A DNA stretch of 8,457 bases from Acidobacteriota bacterium. Lineage in GTDB: Bacteria > Acidobacteriota > Terriglobia > Acidiferrales > UBA7541. The notes under the pieces are model-generated. The model was given only the letters and a program-made list of their open reading frames with translations, was not told the origin of the DNA and did no database searches. The stretch lies in NCBI GenBank assembly GCA_003224195.1, contig QHYP01000158.1:1-8457 (forward strand), read 5' to 3'. Made by a program: the position numbers and the translations under genes. Below are positions 1 through 7,200 of the stretch, piece by piece (the stretch's first letter is position 1; each line of letters opens with the position of its first letter).

Positions 1-312
1 TTTGAAGCTGGTTTTGACGGCACTTACGTCGTAGGTCCCGATGGGCAAATTTAGAATCTCGAATGAACCGTCGGCGTCCGTTTGGGTTGACTTCGAGATG
101 CGAGTCTCTGTGTTCGTGGCCGTGATCGTCACCCCAGGGACAGTAGCCCCCGTAGAGTCCGTCACAGTGCCGCGGATGCGAGCGTAGAGCTCATCTGCCG
201 CAACCGGTCGAGCCGACAGGAACCCAAACGCGGCGCCGGAGAGAAGAGATAGTAAGAAGTAGAACAACAAGGAAGGAGAAGAAAAGGTCTTGCCAAGGCG
301 TGCAAAAGTCAC
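1..312 (-). CDS. TonB-dependent receptor-like protein, N-terminal part (carboxypeptidase-regulatory-like domain), cut by window edge
   Basis: Reading the minus strand from a GTG at 312 gives 104 open codons that continue past position 1. The first ~40 residues form a signal peptide: a basic start (ARLGK), a hydrophobic stretch (LLFYFLLSLLSGAAFGFL) and a likely cleavage after RPVAA. Then comes a beta-sandwich of the carboxypeptidase-regulatory-like (transthyretin-like) type, with the hallmarks IRGTVTDSTGATVPG, ITATNTET and DADGSFEILNLPIGTYDV. In Acidobacteriota this opening is typical of large Oar-like TonB-dependent outer-membrane receptors, so a plug and beta-barrel probably follow off the left edge; that part is inferred. 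The start is supported by GGAGGT at 319-324 on the minus strand, 6 nt upstream, and no in-frame ATG competes. It could instead be another secreted protein with this domain. The gene is divergent from the one at 622. Confidence 0.8.
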   Translation of the reverse strand, partial: MTFARLGKTFSSPSLLFYFLLSLLSGAAFGFLSARPVAADELYARIRGTVTDSTGATVPGVTITATNTETRISKSTQTDADGSFEILNLPIGTYDVSAVKTSFK

Positions 313-621
313 TTCGCCACCTCCGCCAGTTTTTTGTGCCAAATCCCCAAACGCGGGCCCTAGTAAGATGGTTTTTAGCAATTTGCTGGCCAAGCCTTCA
401 TATGGCTTATATCAGTGCGTGAGCTGTATGTTTCTCTTTTTAGGGGATTTAGATACAGGCCGGAGCTCGTGTTGGAGGCTGCCGGACTAAGGGCTTCAGT
501 TTTTGGGAAAATATCCGACACTTAATACAGGATTTGGAATCGCGCGAGAATGAGCTTTGCAAGATGATTCTCGACGGCCAGCTTGTCTATTAGCGGGCGA
601 GGGAGCCAGGACAACGGTCCT
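313..621. other. Divergent intergenic region, about 300 bp
   Basis: This lies between the minus-strand receptor-like gene and the plus-strand secreted gene, so it should hold promoters for both. It is richer in A and T than the flanking genes, with T runs near 331 and 435. I found no convincing -35/-10 pair: TATAAG-like and TAATAC-like hexamers occur (TAATAC at 523-528), but without a well-spaced -35. A small inverted repeat, AAGCC with GGCTT, sits at 392-408. The short open frames here have no protein-like features. If the secreted gene starts at TTG 583, the region ends at 582. Confidence 0.5.
319..324 (-). promoter_or_regulatory. Shine-Dalgarno site GGAGGT for the GTG start at 312
   Basis: On the minus strand the sequence reads GGAGGT, then 6 nt, then GTG. 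This near-ideal ribosome binding site decides the non-ATG start of the receptor-like gene. Confidence 0.7.
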
Positions 622-1032
622 TTGACAGTCCAGAAAACGTTCGTCCGGGCGCTGCTCGGCCTATTGGCTACTCTCGGGTTCCTCGCGTTCGCCGCGCCAC
701 CAACTGCCGCCCAAGTGGATGTTCGCGGACATATCCTGCTCCCTGATGGCAACTTGCCGAGCAACCCCCTCCGCTTTTACCTCGCGGGCGATGATGGGCG
801 CGTGAACGAGTACCGCCACACAGACTCGAACGGCCGCTTCATTCTCGAGCGCCTCAACAATCGAATCAGCTACACGATGACCGTGGACGCCGACGGTCAG
901 AGCTTCGCGACCACGCACTATTGCCCGCACATAAGAGTTGAAGGCCAAACGCTGGTAGCCCTTCCTTGCTCTCCGTGCAGCATATCTGTGCCACCCTGCA
1001 AAACGGCCACGATTGCTCTTGTGTCCTGCTAG
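622..1032 (+). CDS. Small secreted carboxypeptidase-regulatory-like (transthyretin-like) protein
   Basis: The 136-residue product begins with a clear signal peptide: basic VQKTFVR, a hydrophobic core (ALLGLLATLGFLAFAA) and cleavage near PPTAAQ. The mature part opens with VDVRGHILLPDGNLPSNPLRFYL, then DGRVNEYRHTDSNGRFILERL and ISYTMTVDADGQ, the pattern of carboxypeptidase-regulatory-like beta-sandwiches common in secreted Acidobacteriota proteins. It is expected to be periplasmic or cell-surface; no enzymatic residues are visible. I chose TTG 622 because it gives a compact signal peptide and has AGGA at 608-611. TTG 583 in the same frame would add 13 residues but has no ribosome binding site. 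The last ~35 residues are odd: after the domain the chain turns cysteine-rich (CSPCSISVPPC, final residue Cys) and stops, so the gene may be shortened relative to longer homologues. The lysR start follows 39 nt after the stop. Confidence 0.7.
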   Translation: MTVQKTFVRALLGLLATLGFLAFAAPPTAAQVDVRGHILLPDGNLPSNPLRFYLAGDDGRVNEYRHTDSNGRFILERLNNRISYTMTVDADGQSFATTHYCPHIRVEGQTLVALPCSPCSISVPPCKTATIALVSC

Positions 1033-1071
1033 CGCCCCTGTGTAACTTATTTGCGACACAAAACAGGGACT

Positions 1072-1986
1072 ATGGACTTCGACCAGCTCACGACATTCGT
1101 TCAGGTGGCCAAGCTCGGCAGCTTCTCTCGCGCCGGCCAAAAGGTTTTCCGCTCGCAATCGGCGGTCAGCGCGCAAATTCGCCAGCTCGAGCAGGCCTAC
1201 GGCGCAAGGCTCCTCGACCGCACGGCCAAGTCGGTTCAACTTACGCCGGCCGGGGAAGTTCTCTTCGAATACGCGGAGCGCCTGCTCCGGCTGCGTGACG
1301 AGTCCGTGCAGGCCGTCGCGGACCGCAGTGACAGGGTGCAGGGCCCGGTCGTCTTCGGCGCCAACGAGGCTACGTGCCTCTACCTTCTGCCGGACATCTT
1401 TGCCGAATTTCAGCGCCGCTATCCATCTGTCCAGATCAGTATCTACCGGAACTTTAGCCACAAGATCTTGCAACGCCTGGAGGACGGCTCAATCGATGTC
1501 GGCATCGTGACGCTTCCAGTCAAATCGCCGAATCTCAGAGTCCATCCCGTTTTTCGCGACCGCTTGATGGTGATGGTTCACCCCAAGAATCCCCTTGCCG
1601 GGCGGTCTCGCGTCCCTCTGGCGCAGGTTGCCGAGCAGCCGCTCATCTTTCCCAAGACGGGCTATACGCGGCAGGTGCTCGACAAGCTGTTCCGTCCCTA
1701 CCGCTCGCGCATTCACGTCACGATGGAGTTGCCGAGCGTCGGCATGATCAAACGCTTCGTTGCTGCCAACGCCGGAGTGTCGTTCATCAGCGAGCGTTTT
1801 GCGCGTGACTACGTGAAGGCGGGAGAGGTGAAACTGCTTTCCCTGGACGGTGTTGATCTGTGGCGCGAGCTGGGTCTCGTCTATCGCCGCGACCGCAGCC
1901 TGCCGCGCGCCGCGCAGGCGCTCATCTCCTTGATTCGTGAGCACCGCAAGACGGCGTCCGCTCCGGCGGATGGCTCCTCCGACTAG
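1072..1986 (+). CDS. LysR-family transcriptional regulator
   Basis: The 304-residue product has the standard LysR length and layout. Residues ~1-60 form the winged helix-turn-helix (DQLTTFVQVAKLGSFSRAG, then SQSAVSAQIRQLEQAYGARLLDR, then QLTPAGEVL), followed by the linker helix to ~90. Residues ~92-295 are the periplasmic-binding-protein-like effector domain, with the family pattern VVFGANEATCLYLLPDIFAEFQRRYP, LEDGSIDVGIVTLP, and the HPKNPLAG and AANAGVSFIS blocks. The general shape recalls the CysL/CbbR-like branch, but the inducer and targets cannot be read from sequence. The start is ATG 1072, where LysR proteins usually begin. TTG 1051 in frame would add seven residues that do not look conserved. 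AGGGA at 1065-1069 lies only 2 nt from the ATG, so the ribosome binding site is poor. LysR proteins often control a neighbour, so the secreted gene upstream or the divergent receptor is a candidate target (inference). It converges with the gene ending at 2051, and the 64-nt gap holds no clear terminator. Confidence 0.9.
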   Translation: MDFDQLTTFVQVAKLGSFSRAGQKVFRSQSAVSAQIRQLEQAYGARLLDRTAKSVQLTPAGEVLFEYAERLLRLRDESVQAVADRSDRVQGPVVFGANEATCLYLLPDIFAEFQRRYPSVQISIYRNFSHKILQRLEDGSIDVGIVTLPVKSPNLRVHPVFRDRLMVMVHPKNPLAGRSRVPLAQVAEQPLIFPKTGYTRQVLDKLFRPYRSRIHVTMELPSVGMIKRFVAANAGVSFISERFARDYVKAGEVKLLSLDGVDLWRELGLVYRRDRSLPRAAQALISLIREHRKTASAPADGSSD

Positions 1987-2050
1987 CACATTAACAAAGC
2001 CGCTGAAACCAGTCGTTCGTCCAGGAAAGGCAGAGTACGGGCGTCTGCGC

Positions 2051-2815
2051 CTACCGGAGTTGCTTTGATCTCGGCGCGTCTGCGTGAGCGGGATAGGTAT
2101 CTGCGGCGCGGAAAGTGGCCCGCTCGCGGACGGTAAGCGTCCTCTCTTTTCCATTCTGCTCGAGCAGATAGACGCGATCCATCCCCTTCCAGGCGATGCT
2201 GGTTTCCGTTTTGGCAGGCAGATCCAGTGGCGTGTCTTTTCGCCAAACCGCTTCGTACGTGAGACCACCGACGTCCAATACATAAATCCAGCCGACGGGC
2301 CTGCTCACCGAACATGCGGCGCGGTAAGCGAAACCGTAGGCCGGTACCGGCACTCGAACGAGAAGAGGTTCTACTTTTTTCACGTCGGCTTTCTTCCACG
2401 CGCGTGACTTTTGTTTTTCTGGGACGGCCGGATGGAACTTCGTGTGATCTATCCACGCGCTTTCATACACGATCAGCGTCACGGGGTGTTCTCTTCCGTT
2501 GGGATCGAAGAGGTGGGCACGGTTCTTTTTATCGATGGCAAAACGAATGGAGGTTCGTTCGCCGGGTGACACATTCGGCCCCATGTTGCCAAGCATCTTG
2601 AGGATTTGCGTTCCGGTCTCGACCGTATAAATCCTTGCCTGAAGCGGGCCGCAGGCCTGATCGGAACGCTCAGACCGGCCCGTGTCCAATTCCTCCACGT
2701 CAGTGACGCGCCCCGTCTGGAAGACAAGCGTGTCCGCTGCGGCCGGCGGGAGAATCAGGACCGATGAACACTGGAGTAGCAGTATGGCAATGCTGATTCG
2801 GAGAGGTGGCAGCAC
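2051..2815 (-). CDS. Secreted protein of unknown function with two related repeats
   Basis: The 254-residue product starts at GTG 2815, backed by AGGAG at 2824-2828 on the minus strand with 8-nt spacing. Residues 1-27 are a signal peptide (hydrophobic ISIAILLLQCSSVLILPPAAA, cleavage near AAA|D). I do not recognise the family. The mature protein shows an internal duplication at an offset of ~115 residues. Repeat 1 (about 55-116) has a Cys at 55, IYTVETG at 62-68, TSI at 88-90 and NGREHPVTL at 106-114. Repeat 2 (about 168-230) has a Cys at 168, IYVLDVG at 177-183, TSI at 205-207 and NGKERTLTV at 221-229. The repeats look beta-rich and are joined by a Lys/Pro-rich linker (about 129-158). A role at the cell envelope is inferred from the signal peptide only. 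It lies 112 nt behind the Sm-like/PsbP-like gene on the same strand and may be its operon partner. That gap contains a 6-bp hairpin (GGCAAC/GTTGCC, 2845-2863) without a T run, so read-through is possible. Confidence 0.75.
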   Translation of the reverse strand: MLPPLRISIAILLLQCSSVLILPPAAADTLVFQTGRVTDVEELDTGRSERSDQACGPLQARIYTVETGTQILKMLGNMGPNVSPGERTSIRFAIDKKNRAHLFDPNGREHPVTLIVYESAWIDHTKFHPAVPEKQKSRAWKKADVKKVEPLLVRVPVPAYGFAYRAACSVSRPVGWIYVLDVGGLTYEAVWRKDTPLDLPAKTETSIAWKGMDRVYLLEQNGKERTLTVRERATFRAADTYPAHADAPRSKQLR

Positions 2816-2823
2816 GTTGGTGG

Positions 2824-2828
2824 CTCCT
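2824..2828 (-). promoter_or_regulatory. Shine-Dalgarno site AGGAG for the GTG start at 2815
   Basis: The minus strand reads AGGAG, 8 nt, GTG. The site selects the GTG directly ahead of the signal peptide over the longer upstream frame (to 2974), whose extra residues do not look like an export signal. Confidence 0.6.
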
Positions 2829-2927
2829 GGAATGGGGATGAGTGGGCAACTCCGCGGGTTGCCTCCGGCCGCGAAACTTTTGCGCGAAGCGCGGGTTATT
2901 GCGTGAAGCTGGTGCTGGCGACGCCGC

Positions 2928-3953
2928 TCAGTGGGCCGAAAAATCCAGGCTGGCGATTGCCCGCGCGATGACATTTTCCTGGATTTGGATCAGGTCGGAG
3001 TCGGCGTAGGTGACGCCGAGCACCGTAAAAATGTCTTTACCTCGCGCAATGACCACCAGACTTCCGGACCAATCGTGCTCTTCCGCCCTCCCGCGATAGT
3101 GGTACTCAATCGCGGGCATCCCGCCCACCTGCGTTTTCTTCTGCTCCAGCCGCCGGTAATTCTCGTAAGCTTCCTTCAGGCGCTGCTCGACGTTTTTCGC
3201 GGCTGCCTCGAGTGAATCCTTCGTCTCTTCGCGGCCGATGACCAGGAGTGTGGATTCGCTGGACGTGCCCAGCGCCACAATCGCGTTGGGAAGAGCATTC
3301 CGCGCGTCCTCGATCAGGTTCCAGCTCGGCGCCTTGTACATCCGAAAGCCGTTCGTGTAGTTGATGTACGTGTTGCCTTGAACTTCTTCGCGATTCGGTG
3401 GTGGCTCGGGCGCCTTCGGTTGAGCGGCAGGAGTTGCGGGCTGCGCCGCCGAAGCTGTCGTAGCCGGCAGGTTGCCCGGTTTGTTTGCGGGAGCGGTTGC
3501 AGTGGCCGTCGCCGTCGCTGCCGACTTCAAATCCATTGCCGCTCTATCTCCCTTGTTTGGAGCCGCGGCGGCAGGCGCCGTGGCCGGAGAGGCAGGTTCC
3601 TTCGCGGCCTCCAGTTTCTCGGTTGCTTTCGCAGGCTCGATGGCCGGCTTCCCGGTTTTCGGTTCTGCTTCTTTTTTCACGGCTGGCTTTGGCTCAGGCT
3701 TTGGTGACGTCGGAATGATCTCCGCAATTTTGTCTTTTTCGACGAGGACATAGCCAAACTCGGTCTTCACTTTGAACATGTTGTCCTCGTACGCCACGAT
3801 CGTGCCGTAGAGTTTTTTTCCGTCCTTCAGACGGATCTCGTCGGCGGCGGCGGGAATCGCCAGCGCGCACACGGCGAGGAAAAGGAGGCCGCGCTTTCGG
3901 GGAATACCCATGTTTCGAGTATGGCGCGAGCGCAGAAAGCTCGCAAGATTCAT
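2928..3953 (-). CDS. Secreted protein: Sm-like beta-barrel, Ala/Pro/Lys linker, PsbP/DcrB-like C-terminal domain
   Basis: The 341-residue product has three parts. Residues ~15-37 form a signal peptide (basic MGIPRKRG, hydrophobic LLFLAVCALAIPAAA). Residues ~38-81 form a small Sm/SH3-like barrel (DEIRLKDGKKLYGTIVAYED, then FGYVLVEKDKIAEIIP), a layout seen in many secreted proteins of Acidobacteriota and Deltaproteobacteria. Residues ~82-196 are a low-complexity linker rich in Ala, Pro, Lys and Thr. The last ~145 residues (NYTNGFRMYKAPSWNLIED, then ending IQENVIARAIASLDFSAH) resemble the PsbP/DcrB fold, which usually lies outside the cytoplasmic membrane. The function is unknown. ATG 3953 is given because it forms an ATGA overlap with the preceding stop (3950-3952), suggesting translational coupling. 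ATG 3911, directly before MGIPRKRG, gives a more usual signal-peptide length and is a serious alternative. Neither start has a strong ribosome binding site. Confidence 0.8.
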   Translation of the reverse strand: MNLASFLRSRHTRNMGIPRKRGLLFLAVCALAIPAAADEIRLKDGKKLYGTIVAYEDNMFKVKTEFGYVLVEKDKIAEIIPTSPKPEPKPAVKKEAEPKTGKPAIEPAKATEKLEAAKEPASPATAPAAAAPNKGDRAAMDLKSAATATATATAPANKPGNLPATTASAAQPATPAAQPKAPEPPPNREEVQGNTYINYTNGFRMYKAPSWNLIEDARNALPNAIVALGTSSESTLLVIGREETKDSLEAAAKNVEQRLKEAYENYRRLEQKKTQVGGMPAIEYHYRGRAEEHDWSGSLVVIARGKDIFTVLGVTYADSDLIQIQENVIARAIASLDFSAH

Positions 3954-4261
3954 CCCCGCGGCGGTGCCCGGCGAGCTACCTCGATGAGGAGCGCGGCCAG
4001 CCGGCTCGCCACGCGGTCGAGTTCTGCGATGGCCGCGCTCAGCCGCGCGCGCATCTCGTCAGGCAGGCGGGCATGCGTTTGTTCCGCGGCCAGCGCTTCG
4101 GCGATCACGCGAAGCTGCTTCCGATGCCTCGGGTTCAACCGCTCCCAAAGCCGCTTCCCCGCGTTCTGCTCCCGTCCGAGCCACTGCTCGCCCGTGCCTT
4201 CGGGACGCCCCGCTTCCGGCTCCACATTTCGCTCTGCGTCTTGTGTTTTCGCTCGTATCAC
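3950..4261 (-). CDS. Small helical hypothetical protein behind dnaE2
   Basis: The 103-residue product starts at GTG 4261, 7 nt after the dnaE2 stop, and its TGA overlaps the next gene's ATG (ATGA at 3950-3953). This tight packing between two real genes is the main reason to accept it. The N-terminal ~30 residues are polar and probably disordered (RAKTQDAERNVEPEAGRPEG). The rest is predicted helical, rich in Arg, Ala, Leu and Glu (GKRLWERLNPRHRKQLRVIAEAL, then MRARLSAAIAELDRVASRLAALLIEVARRA), with heptad-like leucines that could form a short coiled coil. There is no signal peptide, so it should be cytoplasmic. I recognise no family, and no strong ribosome binding site precedes it, which fits re-initiation after dnaE2. 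GC-rich sequence can leave such frames open by chance, so some doubt remains. Confidence 0.6.
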   Translation of the reverse strand: MIRAKTQDAERNVEPEAGRPEGTGEQWLGREQNAGKRLWERLNPRHRKQLRVIAEALAAEQTHARLPDEMRARLSAAIAELDRVASRLAALLIEVARRAPPRG

Positions 4262-4268
4262 GAGTCGC

Positions 4269-7200
4269 TCATCCCGCTTTCAGCGGCGCCAATGTATCGC
4301 AATTGATCTGCCCGTCGATTTCCACGCGTCCGGAAACTCGCAGCGCCCGCGTCTCATACACCAGCCCGCCGTAGCGCTCGTAGGCTTCGGGGAAGAGCAC
4401 CGCTTCATACACGCCGCGCTGGTCCTCCAGCGTGACGAACATCATGTTGCGGTAGTTTTTCGTGCCCACGTGCCGGTAGGTCACCACCCAGCCGCACAGC
4501 GCTACGCGCCTGCCGCGCAGCTTTTCCAGCTCGTCGCTCCATACCTCGCCGTTTCGCGGCAAATCATCGAGGGGGTGCCCGCTGACGCAGACTTCCAGAA
4601 TCTCCCGCTCGTACGCGAGCTTCTGCTTCTGCGTGTACGCCGGCGCGTAGGGTGGCACAGGCACTCCTGCCTGCCCGCCGTGGCGGGCCTGTGCTCTCCC
4701 CGCATCTGGAAATAATGTTTCTGTCATCGCACTCCTCCTGAGCGGGGTCGAAGGGCCTGCTCGAAGCTCGCCGTTGCCGGCCTGCAGCAGATTCCACTCC
4801 CAAAGCAGCGCCGGCCGCGTCTGGGTTGAGACGTCATCGAACGCGCCGCATTTGATGAGCGTCTCGATTTCGTCGCGCTCGACCGGCACTCGCCGCAGAA
4901 AATCCTCAAGCGAGCCAAACGCGCCATGCGCTTCGCGCTCGCGCACAATCGCAGCCATCGTCTCGATCCGCAGGCCTTTCACCTGCATCAAGCCGACACG
5001 CAGCGCCTGCCCCGATTTCATCGGGGCGCGTTTATCGTTTGCCGCGAGCTCGGTCGTGTATTCCATCCGCGAATGGTTCACCGACGGCAACCGCACTTCG
5101 ATTCCCCAGCGTTTTGCTTCCTCGACGTATGCTGAAACGTGATAAAACCCCGCGCCCGCGCTGCACATCGCCGCGAGAAATTCCGCCGGATGATGCGTCT
5201 TCAGATAAGCCATGCGGTACGAAATGTCCGCGTAGGTCGCCGCATGCGCCTTGCAAAAGCCGAATCCCGCGAATTTCTCGACCATCATCCAGGTCTCTTC
5301 GCGCGCTGCTCCTTTAAGGCCCATCTGCTCCGCAGCTTTCAAAAATTTTCCACGTAATCGGTTACGATCCCGCTCCCCCGAATATTTGGCCGACGACCTT
5401 CGCACCAAATCCGCCTCCGCCAGTGACATGCTGCCAACCGTTTGCGCAATCTGCATTACCTGTTCCTGATAAATGCATACGCCCAGCGTGTCGCCGAGAA
5501 TTTCCTTGAGTGCCGGATGCGCGTGTTCGACTTTTTCCTGCCCGCGCAACCGCTTCAAGAACAACTCTTTCGATCCATATTCTGCTGCCCCGGGCCGGAC
5601 GAGCGCCAGAGCTTGCGCTACTTCCTCGAGCGTTCGCGCCTTCATCGTCCGTAAGAGGCCGCGCATTGCCGGCGACTCAATCTGAAAAATTCCCATGGTG
5701 CGGCCCTGTGCAAGCACCTCGCACGTCGCCGGGTCGTTTTCCGGAATTGCATCGAAATCGATCTCGCGTGGCTGCGGGCATGGCGTCGCGCCATCCGGCG
5801 CGATCTGCATTTCGCTTGCGCTGTTTGTCATGGTCCTTTCAATGTTGTCCAGCGCCAGCGACATCGTCGTCAGCCCGCGCTGCCCCAGCAAATCCATCTT
5901 GATAAGGCCGAGCGCCTCGACGGCGTTCATGTCGTACTGCGTCACGACGATTCCTTTCGCTGCGCGCTCGAGCGGCACGAGCTGCGTCAGCGGCCGCGCC
6001 GAAATCACCGTCCCGCACGGATGAATCCCCAGGTGCCGCGGCAGATCGTCCAGCCGCAGCGCCACTTGCAGGATCGTCTTCCACGGCTCGTCGTTTATCG
6101 GCAGTGAGCGGCACTCCGGCAATCCGCGAATCGCCGAGAGAATTTCGCGTACCGGCCGGTGCGGCAGACGCCGCGTGAAATGATTCACTTCGCCGGGGGG
6201 CACGCCGAACACTTTGGCGATTTCGCGGATCGCCAGCCGCGCGTGCATGGTGATAAAACTTCCGATCATTGCCACATGCTCCGCGCCCCAGCGCTTGTAC
6301 ACGTAATCGAGCATCTCGTCGCGCCGCGCGCCGCAGATGTCGATGTCAATGTCCGGGCAATCGCCGCGCTGCTCGTTCAGGAAGCGCTCGAAGTAAAGCC
6401 CCCAGCGCAGCGGGCACACGCGCGAAATCCCCAGGCAATACGTCACTATCGAACTCGCCGCCGAGCCGCGCGCCACCGCCGGAATCCCGCGCCGCCGCGC
6501 TTCTTCGACGATGTCCCACACGAGCAGGAAAAATGGCGCCAAGTTGCGCTTCTCGATCACTTCGAGCTCGTGCGTCAGCCGCGCAAGCACCTCCGGCCGC
6601 AAAGGCCGATAGCGCCGCAGCGCACCCTCGAAACTCAGCTTCCACAAATACGAAAACGGCGTCTCGCCCTCCGGCACGGGAAATTCCGGAAAGATCAGCT
6701 TGCCCAGCTCGAGCTGGAGGTTGCAGCGCGCGGCAATCTCGAGCGTCGCGCGCACGGCTTCCGGATGATCGGCGAAGAGCCGCTCCATTTCCGCCGCCGG
6801 CTTGAACCACGCTTCGCGGCTCGTGATTTCGGGGGGCGCGACGGTCGTCAGCAGCCCGCCGGTGCGGATCGCGTTCAGCGCGCGATGGTGCAGATGCTCT
6901 TCGGGCCGCGGAAAATGCGCGTTGTTCGTCGCCACGAGCGGCACGCCCAGCTCGCGCCCGAGCCGCGCTGCTTCGCGCAACGCGCGCCGGTCCCCCGGCG
7001 AAAGAAGCTGCGCCTCCAGATAGAGCCGCTCCCCAAAAATCTCCTTCAGCCGCGCAATCCATTCTTTTCCATTTGTAGGGGCGCAGCATGCTGCGCCCCT
7101 ACGGTTGCTCGCATTCGACGACTCGCTTGGCGTCCAGCACAGCGCGATCACCCCTTTGTTGTGTTCCGCCAAGTCCTCGATTGTCAGCGGCTCTCCTTCG

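Noticed and set aside
661..1473. A 270-codon minus-strand frame across the small secreted gene and the start of lysR
   Set aside because: It overlaps two well-supported genes on the other strand and shows no recognisable domain or signal peptide.
1987..2050. Bidirectional terminator between the convergent genes
   Set aside because: Only a 5-bp GCAGA/TCTGC pairing is present, with no T run on either side.
1489..2283. A 264-codon minus-strand frame across the end of lysR
   Set aside because: It is antisense to the conserved LysR effector domain and overlaps the better-supported secreted gene on its own strand.
2340..2351. 12-bp palindrome GCCGGTACCGGC in the secreted repeat protein
   Set aside because: It is short, encodes ordinary residues (VPVPAYG), and is plausible by chance in GC-rich DNA.
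3470..3600. Ala/Thr/Pro repeat-like sequence as a tandem repeat
   Set aside because: It is codon-level low complexity in the linker of the Sm-like/PsbP-like protein, without a regular repeat unit.
3921..4715. A 264-codon plus-strand frame opposite the small gene and the dnaE2 end
   Set aside because: Its translation is Arg/Ser-rich with no domain, and the opposite strand contains the conserved OB fold of the polymerase.
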